Shown here piece by piece: positions 47,552 to 63,200 of a stretch of DNA of 64,000 bases (its first letter is position 1; every line of letters starts with the position of its first letter). Source of the DNA: Magicicada septendecula. Its lineage: Eukaryota; Arthropoda; Insecta; Hemiptera; Cicadidae. The DNA is taken from contig CM068367.1 in the NCBI GenBank assembly GCA_034769895.1, positions 109,972,654 to 110,036,653 on the forward strand, read 5' to 3'. A program made the position numbers and the translations under genes. The notes beneath the pieces were generated by a model. The model was not told the origin of the DNA and did no database searches. It was given only the letters and a program-made list of their open reading frames with translations.

Positions 47552-50500
47552 GACTAGGAGAAAAGAAATAGTGTAGGGAATGAAGATGTCCTATCAGAAA
47601 TCAGCTTTCAACGTAGGCGGTTTCCGGGAGCGAATTTTGTTAGAAGAGAGGGAAGAAGAACCAATGTCACAAAGCAGGGTGACGGGAAAGAGACTTAGTG
47701 GGGAATTCGGTGTATTGACTATATAAAATAAGCCGGAAGCGCGATCGGGGAGTCTATTAGTAAATTTTCGGAGAGTCGGTAGTAACGTATCGATGGAGTC
47801 CGTTATAAATTCCGTCAAGTCTTGACTTAAACATTTAAGAGTCTTTATTTAAATTCGGAAGTAATCGGTGGTGAAAGTTCAGAGAGTTAACTTATGACTT
47901 ATGTAGAATTAACATGTGTAAATAGTTGTGAATGTTAAGAAACTTTTACTATATTTTCATAAAATCAAATGACCGAATAATATGTGTCATATAGTTCATA
48001 TTGAATGAGTAGGAACTAGAGTTTTATTAATTTATAACTTGTCAAAACAATTAGGATCGTATCATCTGTTCGAATTCAGTCATGTGCGAACAATAACTCA
48101 CGTAAAGAGAATAAATTCTATAAACTAGTGAACGGTACTTATACTAATGTAATGTCGGAATGTGCCGGATATTATTAGTTACAGTGGAGTGACTAAAAGT
48201 GTAAGCAATCAATTACTAAGAGAATAAACCACGATATGATTTAGCTAGTTGAGGATTCATGCAAAGGAGTGGGGAGCGCACCTACACTTACGACGCAGAT
48301 ATAACGAGCTGGAGATGGGATCACTGCAGGTCCACACGCCGTAGACAGGAATATCGTACCAACAGTAACTTTTATGTACTAATTACTATTTTACAAAAAC
48401 ACCTGTCTGTCCTACTAAAAGAACTTACGCATGTAGTAAACATTAAAACTTGAAGTAGTATGATTACATCACTTCAATTAAGTATAAATTCATATCTTAA
48501 AAATGAATCCATTTGGAAATAGAATATATTGTAATATGATATAAGTATTAGTCATGCTTGGATATAAATTTAATTGAACCTTGATATATAGAGACCTTAG
48601 TATATAAATGTCTACTGAGAGAAATCATGTTTTAAAATAATCAATGATCATAATATTTTAAGGGTAAAAGAGAATGGATATTAATGACAGTTAACGTAAA
48701 TTTAATAAATGCATTAAATTTGACTGATAAATGTGTATGTGTCTCATTATCTAAATACCAACCTGAGGGATGATACAACAATATTTATTTTATCTTGAAC
48801 ACCAATATATAATTTGTACCCATCACTTCTAAGTACATTTTATACAATTACAATTAACATCAATAGACATCTTTGTAACAAATATAAAATAGTTGCACAG
48901 GAGATATGTATTAAATTTTAGTTAATAAAATAATTAATAAAATATTACACAGTTTGGAAGCATACAGTATTTTTAATTTGGAAACTTTGAAAACAATGGA
49001 CTAGTCTACTCTACAGTGGATTCGCCTTTCTCTCTTGCGGACAGGTTCATGGCGCACTCAAAATGGCGCTCACAAACCTGTTCGGCAATATTTTGGAACG
49101 CTTGCACGTTAATTTAAAGAAAAAGTGGTCGATTTGGATTAGGTTAGTAGCGACCCCCAGGAGGTCTGCATAGAAAAACCCAACGATATGACTACAATGG
49201 ACTCGTCCACTTCACAGTAACTCCGCCTGTCTCACTTGCGGACAGGTTCATTGCGAACAAAAAACGGCACGCACAAATCTGTAGTTTACGTGGTCAACAG
49301 TAATTATTTAAGATATTCTTGTAGGCCTTGTTTGTAGTGTAATATTTTCTATTAAAATTTAATATTTTCACTAATGTTAGTTCTCATTTATTTCCTAAAA
49401 TGTATTTATCTTAGGGAATGTTTTCTTTTAGACTGCATATTGTGAACTTAGATTAATGAGAAAAATTATATATTCTTCATTAGGATTTATACGCAGCATT
49501 TTGTAGTTTTGAAAGAAGATAGAAAAAGGACAAATAATTTTATTGAAGCATCAGTTTTATTTCCATGAAATTAAAAATAAAAAACATACAAACAACATTT
49601 CTATAGTCCATTACATATCTGGAGATATGTATTAAATTGTAATTAATAAAATATTACACAGTTTGAAAGCATACAGTATTTTTAATTGGACAACTTTGAA
49701 ATCAATGGACTAGTCGAATTTACAGTGACTCCGCCTTTCCCTCTTGCGGACAGGTTCATGGCGCACTCAAAATGGCGCCCACAAATCTGTACTGCACGAT
49801 TCATCAACGGTTAAACGTTTATTTAAGGAAAAGGTGATCGATTTGGATTAGGTTAGTAGCGACTCGCAAGAGGTCTTCACACAAAACCCCCACAAGCTGT
49901 ATTAATGGACTCGTCTGCTTTACAGGAACTCCGCCTACCTCACTCGTCGACAGGTTGCGTCAACCAGTTCATGGCGCACTGAAAATGGCGCCCGCATATC
50001 TGTACTGCACGCTTTAGCAACGCTTACACATTTCTTACTTCAGATATCCTTGTAGGTCTTGTTTGTACAATAGGTTAATATTTTATATTAATTTATTTAA
50101 TGTTGGTTATAATACCCCTCGTTACCCGTAGTATCTTAATGGTATAATAATTTGCCAGTGCTATTCCTTGTATATGTTAATTTGTAATAAGTATTTGTAA
50201 ATAGTTTACCAGTTGATCGTGGAATATTTATGTTGTGTGTTTTCGAATGTGATTTAAATATATAAGTTAAAGAATTGAATTATTCTGCCTTGGTTTCTGA
50301 ATCAGAATTATAATTATTCCAGTTCAGCAGTCGAACTCCAAAAATCAATTCAAAAATAGCGGTCGAGTCAACCCAAACAATTTCCAAGTCACCTTCGATA
50401 TTAGGCTTTAACCTATTATTTGAGGTTAATCTTGGTTTTTGCAGTTTGCGTACTTCCAATGACTCCCCGAATTCTTCTTATCCTGGTTAATTATAAAATA

Positions 50501-53500
50501 AATGCTGGTAATATATTACGTTCCTGAAATAATAACGCATGGATATGATTTAATAACATAATGGTTTAATCTCTGTAATATAAGTTCAAATTATTGGAAA
50601 ATTCCATTCGATACATACGGTTGTCACAATCGATATTTATCTCAGGATTTATTAATTAAATAATGTTAATATATTTCGTGGGAATTCTTGTGGCTGCTAC
50701 GAAAAGTTCCTTTTTCATGATAATTAATAATAGAGAGTACCTTTACAAACAATATATTACTTATAATCTAAAAATTTACAAAAATTTTATATTAAGTAAC
50801 ATACAAAGTTTGACGATATTCAATACGCTTCGTAAAAGCATGTAGGTTAGAGTGACGTTAACGTCATGGCTACTATTGTCCGTCTCACAGAATAATGAAG
50901 TTTATTAATGTGTACAATAAAGGTTTTCCTTGTAATCACTGTTCGTTTAGATATTGAATTTGTTTTCACTTAAAAATGTTTACTAGTGATTAGTGTTAGT
51001 GTAAATTTTTATATTGTCTAGAGGTTGTTCCTTGTTGGATAAAAATATTGTCAAATTATACTTTACACATCTAGACGATATTGCTGAAGGTTTTCTGCTT
51101 TATTCTGAATAATTTCTTGATTGTGTGTATTACTGGTTCATGAAAATTGTAGTGGAGGGATTAATTATCTTCGATGGTGGTCATTCAGATCTTCTTTCAC
51201 AAACGGGTTATATATTTTTATTTTAATTACATCTCGACACGCACTATTAAACTGTTCTTCATCACAATTAACAATTAAGTGTTATTTCTTCTTTTTTAGT
51301 CACTGAACTCATACAAACTTCTTAAATTTTGATTGGCCATTTATGTACAGGTTAAGTGTTATAGGATCAACACCCATTAATTACTTTACATTTTTCTAAA
51401 TTACCTTTAATAGATAATTTTATTATTATACTCTAATGATACATGCAATGTTTACATGATGATTAATTATATAATTATAAACAATTTGATACTAAACATG
51501 CCTCAGTTTATAACTGTAAAACCTTATTAATTGTCTATGATATGTGGTGGAACAATTTGTTATGGTTGATTGTAATTTCTACTTTGACTGCCTGAGATAA
51601 ATATATTTACATAAATTAACTGGTAACATAAACTATTATAATATATAACAAAAACTCTTAATAATAATACTTGTTTTTAACAACTTTAATTATTTCATAC
51701 TTTTAAACTATTGTCTGTATGATAATAATAAAAACACTTTTTACAAATAATAAATAACACTGTTTAACGGTAGTCTGTGTCACTATTTATATTATATCAC
51801 TCATCACTGTAAAGGTTTGTGTCCCATTTTTCTATTCTTATTATAGGTCTATATGATTTTATTTAATACAATTTTTATTTTGTAAATAGGTACTCTTTAT
51901 TGTTTGGTTGTTATTCAGGGTAAGTTGATTAGGCCTACTAGGTTTATTTATGTAACTTTTATCTGTTTACTGCCCTATTCTACTGGGTTATTTCTGGGTT
52001 TCTTGATAATATTAAATAAGTCAAACCAACTAGGTTTCCTTTAATTTGCTAGCAATTATTGTTTCTTGGTTCCTCTCTGGATCGGATTTCACTATTATTT
52101 ACTATTCTTTTGTAACATTTTGTTTCGTTACATGGTTCATATTTACATCTTATAATATATTTACCAGTAGTGATTTTTTTTATTTGACTGCATATTGTGA
52201 ACTTAGATTAAACCAGAACATTACATACGGGCATTATTCTTCATTATGGTTTATCCACCAAAGCAATTGCAAGTTTTGAAAGTATACATGAAAAGGAAAA
52301 CTAATTCAATAAGAACAGTGTTTTATTGAAGCAACGGTTTAATTTACATGAAATTATAAACACAAAACATAATAAAAACAAAATTTTATTTAGTCCCTTA
52401 CATAACTGGAAATATGTATTATATTTTAATTAATAAAATATTACACAGTTTGGAAGCATACAGTGTTTTTAATTGGACAACTTTGAAAACAATGGACGTG
52501 TCTACTCTACAGTGGATCCGCCTTTCTCTCTTGCGGACAGGATCATGGCGCACTCAAAATGGCGCTCACAAACCTGTTCGGCAATATTTTGGAACGCTTG
52601 CACGTTAAATTAAAGAAAAAGTGGTCGATTTGGATTAGGTTAGTAGCGACCCCCAGGAGGTCTGCACAGAAAAACCCCATGATCTGACTACAATGGACTC
52701 GTCCACTACAAAGTAACTCCGCCTGTCTCACTTGCGGACAAGTTCATTGCGAACAAAAAATGGCACGCACAAATCTGTAGTTTACGTGTCAACAGTAATT
52801 ACTTAAGTTATTCTTGTAGGCCTTTTTGTATTTTAATATTTTCTATTAAAATTTAATATTTTAACTAATGTTAGTTGTCATTTATTTCATAAAATGTATT
52901 TATCTTAGGGAATGTTTTTTGTTAGACTGCATATTGTGAACTTAGATTAATGAGAAAAATTAGATATTCTTCATTAGGGTTTATACGCAGCATTTTGTAG
53001 TTTTGAAAGAAGATAGGAAAAGGACAAATAATTTTATTGAAGCATCAGTTTTATTTCCATGAAATTAAGAATACAAAACCTACAAACAACATTTTGTACG
53101 GTCCCTTACATATCAGGTATAAAGCAAAACAACGGCAAAAAAGGTAAAAGAGAGAAGAAGCAGGTGTCAGATTTTAAAAAGAAAGTGACGTATATCAAAG
53201 GAAATTAGCACAAATGCGTGTGAAATCCTTCAACGTCGACAGGTATGTTTATGGACATATCATAAATCCAACAGAGCAGCTGGTCGCCTAAAGAAATTCG
53301 GGCTTGTTCTAGCTAAATACATATAAAAAAGCCAGAGAAACAGTCACGATTGTAGTACTGAGAAAGATACAGTTAGGGTGACTGAACGAAGTACCAAGAA
53401 CGCCAATGCAGAGTTGAATAAACTAATCAACGGTGCAGCTGGAAGTGTTCTTGCTGAAAGGAATGGGAAAAACACCAGAGATAAGTATGAATGGGTCATA

Positions 53501-53904
53501 CCCATAAGAATACAACGAAGGCGATTGAACCAATTAACAAGGCAGCTGGAGGCTTAGCGACTAGGGGTTGTTCTAGTGGAAAGCCGTAGAAAAATCACCA
53601 GACGGGAGTACAATTACGACATACCAGGAACGCCACAAGTAGAGGTGAATAAACTTACCAGCTGTGCAACTGGACACTAGGAGACAATGAAGGAATTGTT
53701 CTGGCCAGAGACTTTAGAAAAACGCCAGAGAGAGGGTTACTAGTTAAATACTGAGAAAAGCAACAGCAGAGGTGAGGGAACTCATTAACAGTGCAGCTGT
53801 GCGTTAAAAGGCAGTTAAGTGTTGTCCTGTCTAAATGGGATATAGAAAAAACGACAGAAAGATATACGTGTGTGAAATTGGACTTAACGTAACAGGAGGG
53901 GTTG
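47552..53904 (+). repeat. Satellite F unit 2, 6,353 bp
   Basis: Same order as F unit 1. TATA-like site at 47720, 64-codon frame at 48259-48453, empty insertion site ATATA at 48882-48886. Confidence 0.95.
50109..52132. mobile_element. 2,024 bp insert of F units, copy 3
   Basis: Same TGGTT flanks (50104-50108 and 52133-52137). It is one base longer than the other copies. Confidence 0.8.
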
Positions 53905-56900
53905 GACTAGGAGAAAAGAAATAGTGTAGGGAATGAAGATGTCCTATCAGAAATCAGCTTTCAACGTAGGCGGTTTCCGGGAGCGAATTTTCTTAGAAGA
54001 GAGGGAAGAAGAACCAATGTCACAAAGCAGGGTGACGGGAAAGAGACTTAGTGGGGAATTCGGTGTATTGACTATATAAAATAAGCCGGAAGCGCGATCG
54101 GGGAGTCTATTAGTAAATTTTCGGAGAGTCGTTAGTAACGTATCGATGGAGTCCGTTATAAATTCCGTCGAGTCTTGACTTAAACATTTAAGAGTCTTTA
54201 TTTAAATTCGGAAGTAACCGGTGGTGAAAGTTCAGAGAGTTAACTTATGACTTATGTAGAATTAACATGTGTAAATAGTTGTGAACGTTAAGAAACTTAT
54301 ACTATATTTTCATAAAATCAAATGAACGAATAATATGTGTCATATAGTTCATATTGAAAGAGTAAGAACTAGAGTTTTATTAATTTATAACTTGTCAAAA
54401 CAATTAGGATCGTATCATCTGTTCGAATTCAGTCATGTGCGAACAATAACTCACGTAAAGAGAATAAATTCTATAAACTAGTGAACGGTACTTATACTAA
54501 TGTAATGTCGGAATGTGCCGGATATTATTAGTTACAGTGGAGTGACTAAAAGTGTAAGCAATCAATTACTAAGAGAATAAACCACGATATGATTTAGCTA
54601 GTTGAGGATTCATGCAAAGGAGTGGGGAGCGCACCTACACTTACGACGCAGATATAACGAGCTGGAGATGGGATCACTGCAGGTCCACACGCCGTAGACA
54701 GGAATATCGTACCAACAGTAACTTTTATGTACTAATTACTATTTTACAAAAACACCTGTCTGTCCTACTAAAAGAACTTACGCATGTAGTAAACATTAAA
54801 ACTTGAAGTAGTATGATTACATCACTTCAATTAAGTATAAATTCATATCTTAAAAAAGAATCCATTTGGAAATAGAATATATTGTAATATGATATAAGTA
54901 TTAGTCATGCTTGGATATAAATTTAATTGAACCTTGATATATAGAGACCTTAGTATATAAATGTCTATTGAGAGAAATCATGTTTTAAAATAATCAATGA
55001 TCATAATATTTTAAGGGTAAAAGAGAATGGATATTAATGACAGTTAACGTAAATTTAATAAATGCATTAAATTTGACTGATAAATGTGTATGTGTCTCAT
55101 TATCTAAATACCAACCTGAGGGATGATACAAAAATATTTATTTTATCTTGAACACCAATATATAATTTGTACCCATCACTTCTAAGTAAATTTTATACAA
55201 TTACAATTAACATCAATAGACATCTTTGTAACAAATATAAAATAGTTGCACAGGAGATATGTATTAAATTTTAGTTAATAAAATAATTAATAAAATATTA
55301 CACAGTTTGGAAGCATACAGTATTTTTAATTTGGAAACTTTGAAAACAATGGACTAGTCTACTCTACAGTGGATTCGCCTTTCTCTCTTGCGGACAGGTT
55401 CATGGCGCACTCAAAATGGCGCTCACAAACCTGTTCGGCAATATTTTGGAACGCTTGCACGTTAATTTAAAGAAAAAGTGGTCGATTTGGATTAGGTTAG
55501 TAGCGACCCCCAGGAGGTCTGCATAGAAAAACCCAACGATATGACTACAATGGACTCGTCCACTTCACAGTAACTCCGCCTGTCTCACTTGCGGACAGGT
55601 TCATTGCGAACAAAAAACGGCACGCACAAATCTGTAGTTTACGTGGTCAACAGTAATTATTTAAGATATTCTTGTAGGCCTTGTTTGTAGTGTAATATTT
55701 TCTATTAAAATTTAATATTTTCATTAATGTTAGTTCTCATTTATTTCCTAAAATGTATTTATCTTAGGGAATGTTTTCTTTTAGACTGCATATTGTGAAC
55801 TTAGATTAATGAGAAAAATTAGATATTCTTCATTATGGTTTATACGCAGCATTTTGTAGTTTTGAAAGAAGATAGAAAAAGGACAAATAATTTTATTGAA
55901 GCATCAGTTTTATTTCCATGAAATAAAAAATAAAAAACATACAAACAACATTTCTATAGTCCATTACATATCTGGAGATATGTATTAAATTGTAATTAAT
56001 AAAATATTACACAGTTTGAAAGCATACAGTATTTTTAATTGGACAACTTTGAAATCAATGGACTAGTCGAATTTACAGTGACTCCGCCTTTCCCTCTTGC
56101 GGACAGGTTCATGGCGCACTCAAAATGGCGCCCACAAATCTGTACTGCACGATTCATCAACGGTTAAACGTTTATTTAAGGAAAAGGTGATCGATTTGGA
56201 TTAGGTTAGTAGCGACTCGCAAGAGGTCTTCACACAAAACCCCCACAAGCTGTATTAATGGACTCGTCTGCTTTACAGGAACTCCGCCTACCTCACTCGT
56301 CGACAGGTTGCGTCAACCAGTTCATGGCGCACTGAAAATGGCGCCCGCATATCTGTACTGCACGCTTTAGCAACGCTTACACATTTCTTACTTCAGATAT
56401 CCTTGTAGGCCTTGTTTGTACAATAGGTTAATATTTTATATTAATTTATTTAATGTTGGTTATAATACCCCTCGTTACCCGTAGTATCTTAATGGTATAA
56501 TAATTTGCCAGTGCTATTCCTTGTATATGTTAATTTGTAATAAGTATTTGTAAATAGTTTACCAGTTGATCGTGGAATATTTATGTTGTGTGTTTTCGAA
56601 TGTGATTTAAATATATAAGTTAAAGAATTGAATTATTCTGCCTTGGTTTCTGAATCAGAATTATAATTATTCCAGTTCAGCAGTCGAACTCCAAAAATCA
56701 ATTCAAAAATAGCGGTCGAGTCATCCCAAACAATTTCCAAGTCACCTTCGATATTAGGCTTTAACCTATTATTTGAGGTTAATCTTGGTTTTTGCAGTTT
56801 GCGTACTTCCAATGACTCCCCGAATTCTTCTTATCCTGGTTAATTATAAAATAAATGCTGGTAATATATTACGTTCCTGAAATAATAACGCATGGATATG

Positions 56901-59900
56901 ATTTAATAACATAATGGTTTAATCTCTGTAATATAAGTTCAAATTATTGGAAAATTCCATTCGATACATACGGTTGTCACAATCGATATTTATCTCAGGA
57001 TTTATTAATTAAATAATGTTAATATATTTCGTGGGAATTCTTGTGGCTGCTACGAAAAGTTCCTTTACATGATAATTAATAATAGAGAGTACCTTTACAA
57101 ACAATATATTACTTATAATCTAAAAATTTACAAAAATTTTATATTAAGTAACATACAAAGTTTGACGATATTCAATACGCTTCGTAAAAGCATGTAGGTT
57201 AGAGTGACGTTAACATCATGGCTACTATTGTCCGTCTCACAGAATAATGATGTTTATTAATGTGTACAATAAAGGTTTTCCTTGTAATCACTGTTCGTTT
57301 AGATATTGAATTTGTTTTCACTTAAAAATGTTTACTAGTGATTAGTGTTAGTGTAAATTTTTATATTGTCTAGAGGTTGTTCCTTGTTGGATAAAAATAT
57401 TGTCAAATTATACTTTACACATCTAGACGATATTGCTGAAGGTTTTCTGCTTTATTCTGAATAATTTCTTGATTGTGTGTATTACTGGTTCATGAAAATT
57501 GTAGTGGAGGGATTAATTATCTTCGATGGTGGTCATTCAGATCTTCTTTCACAAACGGGTTATATATTTTTATTTTAATTACATCTCGACACGCACTATT
57601 AAACTGTTCTTCATCACAATTAACAATTAAGTGTTATTTCTTCTTTTTTAGTCACTGAACTCATACAAACTTCTTAAATTTTGATTGGCCATTTATGTAC
57701 AGGTTAAGTGTTATAGGATCAACACCCATTAATTACTTTACATTTTTCTAAATTACCTTTAATAGATAATTTTATTATTATACTCTAATGATACATGCAA
57801 TGTTTACATGATGATTAATTATATAATTATAAACAATTTGATACTAAACATGCCTCAGTTTATAACTGTAAAACCTTATTAATTGTCTATGATATGTGGT
57901 GGAACAATTTGTTATGGTTGATTGTAATTTCTACTTTGACTGCCTGAGATAAATATATTTACATAAATTAACTGGTAACATAAACTATTATAACATATAA
58001 CAAAAACTCTTAATAATAATACTTGTTTTTAACAACTTTAATTATTTCATACTTTTAAACTATTGTCTGTATGATAATAATAAAAACACTTTTTACAAAT
58101 AATAAATAACACTGTTTAACGGTAGTCTGTGTCACTATTTATATTATATCACTCATCACTGTAAAGGTTTGTGTCCCATTTTTCTATTCTTATTATAGGT
58201 CTATATGATTTTATTTAATACAATTTTTATTTTGTAAATAGGTACTCTTTATTGTTTGGTTGTTATTCAGGGTAAGTTGATTAGGCCTACTAGGTTTATT
58301 TATGTAACTTTTATCTGTTTACTGCCCTATTCTACTGGGTTATTTCTGGGTTTCTTGATAATATTAAATAAGTCAAACCAACTAGGTTTCCTTTAATTTG
58401 CTAGCAATTATTGTTTCTTGGTTCCTCTCTGGATCGGATTTCACTATTATTTACTATTCTTTTGTAACATTTTGTTTCGTTACATGGTTCATATTTACAT
58501 CTTATAATATATTTACCAGTAGTGATTTTTTTTATTTGACTGTATATTGTGAACTTAGATTAAACCAGAACATTACATACGGGCATTATTCTTCATTATG
58601 GTTTATCCACCAAAGCAATTGCAAGTTTTGAAAGTATACATGAAAAGGAAAACTAATTCAATAAGAACAGTGTTTTATTGAAGCAACGGTTTATTTTACA
58701 TGAAATTATAAACACAAAACATAATAAAACAAAATTTTATTTAGTCCCTTACATAACTGGAAATATGTATTAAATTTTAATTAATAAAATATTACACAGT
58801 TTGGAAGCATACAGTATTTTTAATTGGACAACTTTGAAAACAATGGACGAGTCTACTCTACAGTGGATCCGCCTTTCTCTCTTGCGGACAGGATCATGGC
58901 GCACTCAAAATGGCGCTCACAAACCTGTTCGGCAATATTTTGGAACGCTTGCACGTTAAATTAAAGAAAAAGTGGTCGATTTGGATTAGGTTAGTAGCGA
59001 CCCCCAGGAGGTCTGCACAGAAAAACCCCATGATCTGACTACAATGGACTCGTCCACTACAAAGTAACTCCGCCTGTCTCACTTGCGGACAAGTTCATTG
59101 CGAACAAAAAATGGCACGCACAAATCTGTAGTTTACGTGTCAACAGTAATTACTTAAGTTATTCTTGTAGGCCTTTTTGTATTTTAATATTTTCTATTAA
59201 AATTTAATATTTTAACTAATGTTAGTTGTCATTTATTTCATAAAATGTATTTATCTTAGGGAATGTTTTTTGTTAGACTGCATATTGTGAACTTAGATTA
59301 ATGAGAAAAATTAGATATTCTTCATTAGGGTTTATACGCAGCATTTTGTAGTTTTGAAAGAAGATAGGAAAAGGACAAATAATTTTATTGAAGCATCACT
59401 TTATTTCCATGAAATTAAGAATACAAAACATACAAACAACATTTTGTACGGTCCCTTACATATCAGGTATAAAGCAAAACAACGGCAAAAAAGGTAAAAG
59501 AGAGAAGAAGCAGGTGTCAGATTTTAAAAAGAAAGTGACGTATATCAAAGGAAATTAGCACAAATGCGTGTGAAATCCTTCAACGTCGACAGGTATGTTT
59601 ATGGACATATCATAAATCCAACAGAGCAGCTGGTCGCCTAAAGAAATTCGGGCTTGTTCTAGCTAAATGCATAAAAAAAAGCCAGAGAAAGAGTCACGAT
59701 TGTAGTACTGAGAAAGATACAGTTAGGGTGACTGAACGAAGTACCAAGAACGCCAATGCAGAGTTGAATAAACTAATCAACGGTGCAGCTGGAAGTGTTC
59801 TTGCTGAAAGGAATGGGAAAAACACCAGAGATAAGTATGAATGGGTCATACCCATAAGAATACAACGAAGGCGAGTGAACCAATTAACAAGGCAGCTGGA

Positions 59901-60254
59901 GGCTTAGCGACTAGGGGTTGTTCTAGTGGAAAGCCGTAGAAAAATCACCAGACGGGAGTACAATTACGACATACCAGGAACGCCACAAGTAGAGGTGAAT
60001 AAACTTACCAGCTGTGCAGCTGGACACTAGGAGACAATGAAGGAATTGTTCTGGCCAGAGACTTTAGAAAAACGCCAGAGAGAGGGTTACTAGTTAAATA
60101 CTGAGAAAAGCAACAGCAGAGGTGAGGGAACTCATTAACCGTGCAGCTGTGCGTTAAAAGGCAGTTAAGTGTTGTCCTGTCTAAATGGGATATAGAAAAA
60201 ACGACAGAAAGATATACGTGTGTGAAATTGGACTTAACGTAACAGGAGGGGTTG
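53905..60254 (+). repeat. Satellite F unit 3, 6,350 bp
   Basis: Same order as F unit 1. TATA-like site at 54073, 64-codon frame at 54612-54806, empty insertion site ATATA at 55235-55239. Confidence 0.95.
56462..58484. mobile_element. 2,023 bp insert of F units, copy 4
   Basis: Same TGGTT flanks (56457-56461, 58485-58489). Confidence 0.8.
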
Positions 60255-63200
60255 GACTAGGAGAAAAGAAATAGTGTAGGGAATGAAGATGTCCTATCAG
60301 AAATCAGCTTTCAACGTAGGCGGTTTCCGGGAGCGAATTTTCTTAGAAGAGAGGGAAGAAGAACCAATGTCACAAAGCAGGGTGACGGAAAAGAGACTTA
60401 GTGGGGAATTCGGTGTATTGACTATATAAAATAAGCCGAAAGCGCGATCGGGGAGTCTATTAGTAAATTTTCGGAGAGTCGGTAGTAACGTATCGATGGA
60501 GTCCGTTATAAATTCCGTCGAGTCTTGACTTAAACATTTAAGAGTCTTTATTTAAATTCGGAAGTAATCGGTGGTGAAAGTTCAGAGAGTTAACTTATGA
60601 CTTATGTAGAATTAACATGTGTAAATAGTTGTGAACGTTAAGAAACTTATACTATATTTTCATAAAATCAAATGAACGAATAATGTGTGTCATATAGTTC
60701 ATATTGAAAGAGTAAGAACTAGAGTTTTATTAATTTATAACTTGTCAAAACAATTAGGATCGTATCATCTGTTCGAATTCAGTCATGTGCGAACTATAAC
60801 TCACGTAACGAGAATAAATTCTATAAACTAGTGAACGGTACTTATACTAATGTAATGTCGGAATGTGCCGGATATTATTAGTTACAGTGGAGTGACTAAA
60901 AGTGTAAGCAATCAATTACTAAGAGAATAAACCACGATATGATTTAGCTAGTTGAGGATTCATGCAAAGGAGTGGGGAGCGCACCTACACTTACGACGCA
61001 GATATAACGAGCTGGAGATGGGATCACTGCAGGTCCACACGCCGTAGACAGGAATATCGTACCAACAGTAACTTTTATGTACTAATTACTATTTTACAAA
61101 AACACCTGTCTGTCCTACTAAAAGAACTTACGCATGTAGTAAACATTAAAACTTGAAGTAGTATGATTACATCACTTCAATTAAGTATAAATTCATATCT
61201 TAAAAATGAATCCATTTGGAAATAGAATATGTTGTATTATGATATAAGTATTAGTCATGCTTGGATATAAATTTAATTGAACCTTGATATATAGAGACCT
61301 TAGTATATAAATGTCTATTGAGAGAAATCATGTTTTAAAATAATCAATGATCATAATATTTTAAGGGTAAAAGAGAATGGATATTAATGACAGTTAACGT
61401 AAATTTAATAAATGCATTAAATTTGACTGATAAATGTGTATGTGTCTCATTATCTAAATACCAACCTGAGGGATGATACAACAATATTTATTTTATCTTG
61501 AACACCAATATATAATTTGTACCCATCACTTCTAAGTAAATTTTATACAATTACAATTAACATCAATAGACATCTTTGTAACAAATATAAAATAGTTGCA
61601 CAGGAGATATGTATTAAATTTTAGTTAATAAAATAATTAATAAAATATTACACAGTTTGGAAGCATACAGTATTTTTAATTTGGAAACTTTGAAAACAAT
61701 GGACTAGTCTACTCTACAGTGGATTCGCCTTTCTCTCTTGCGGACAGGTTCATGGCGCACTCAAAATGGCGCTCACAAACCTGTTCGGCAATATTTTGGA
61801 ACGCTTGCACGTTAATTTAAAGAAAAAGTGGTCGATTTGGATTAGGTTAGTAGCGACCCCCAGGAGGTCTGCATAGAAAAACCCATCGATATGACTACAA
61901 TGGTCTCGTCCACTTCACAGTAACTCCGCCTGTCTCACTTGCGGACAGGTTCATTGCGAACAAAAAACGGCACGCACAAATCTGTAGTTTACGTGGTCAA
62001 CAGTAATTATTTAAGATATTCTTGTAGGCCTTGTTTGTAGTGTAATATTTTCTATTAAAATTTAATATTTTCACTAATGTTAGTTCTCATTTATTTCCTA
62101 AAATGTATTTATCTTAGGGAATGTTTTCTTTTAGACTGCATATTGTGAACTTAGATTAATGAGAAAAATTAGATATTCTTCATTAGGATTTATACGCAGC
62201 ATTTTGTAGTTTTGAAAGAAGATAGAAAAAGGACAAATAATTTTATTGAAGCATCAGTTTTATTTCCATGAAATAAAAAATAAAAAACATACAAACAACA
62301 TTTCTATAGTCCATTACATATCTGGAGATATGTATTAAATTGTAATTAATAAAATATTACACAGTTTGAAAGCATACAGTATTTTTAATTGGACAACTTT
62401 GAAATCAATGGACTAGTCGAATTTACAGTGACTCCGCCTTTCCCTCTTGCGGACAGGTTCATGGCGCACTCAAAATGGCGCCCACAAATCTGTACTGCAC
62501 GATTCATCAACGGTTAAACGTTTATTTAAGGAAAAGGTGATCGATTTGGATTAGGTTAGTAGCGACTCGCAAGAGGTCTTCACACAAAACCCCCACAAGC
62601 TGTATTAATGGACTCGTCTGCTTTACAGGAACTCCGCCTACCTCACTCGTCGACAGGTTGCGTCAACCAGTTCATGGCGCACTGAAAATGGCGCCCGCAT
62701 ATCTGTACTGCACGCTTTAGCAACGCTTACACATTTCTTACTTCAGATATCCTTGTAGGCCTTGTTTGTACAATAGGTTAATATTTTATATTAATTTATT
62801 TAATGTTGGTTATAATACCCCTCGTTACCCGTAGTATCTTAATGGTATAATAATTTGCCAGTGCTATTCCTTGTATATGTTAATTTGTAATAAGTATTTG
62901 TAAATAGTTAACCAGTTGATCGTGGAATATTTATGTTGTGAGTTTTCGAATGTGATTTAAATATATAAGTTAAAGAATTGAATTATTCTGCCTTGGTTTC
63001 TGAATCAGAATTATAATTATTCCAGTTCAGCAGTCGAACTCCAAAAATCAATTCAAAAATAGCGGTCGAGTCATCCCAAACAATTTCCAAGTCACCTTCG
63101 ATATTAGGCTTTAACCTATTATTTGAGGTTAATCTTGGTTTTTGCAGTTTGCGTACTTCCAATGACTCCCCGAATTCTTCTTATCCTGGTTAATTATAAA

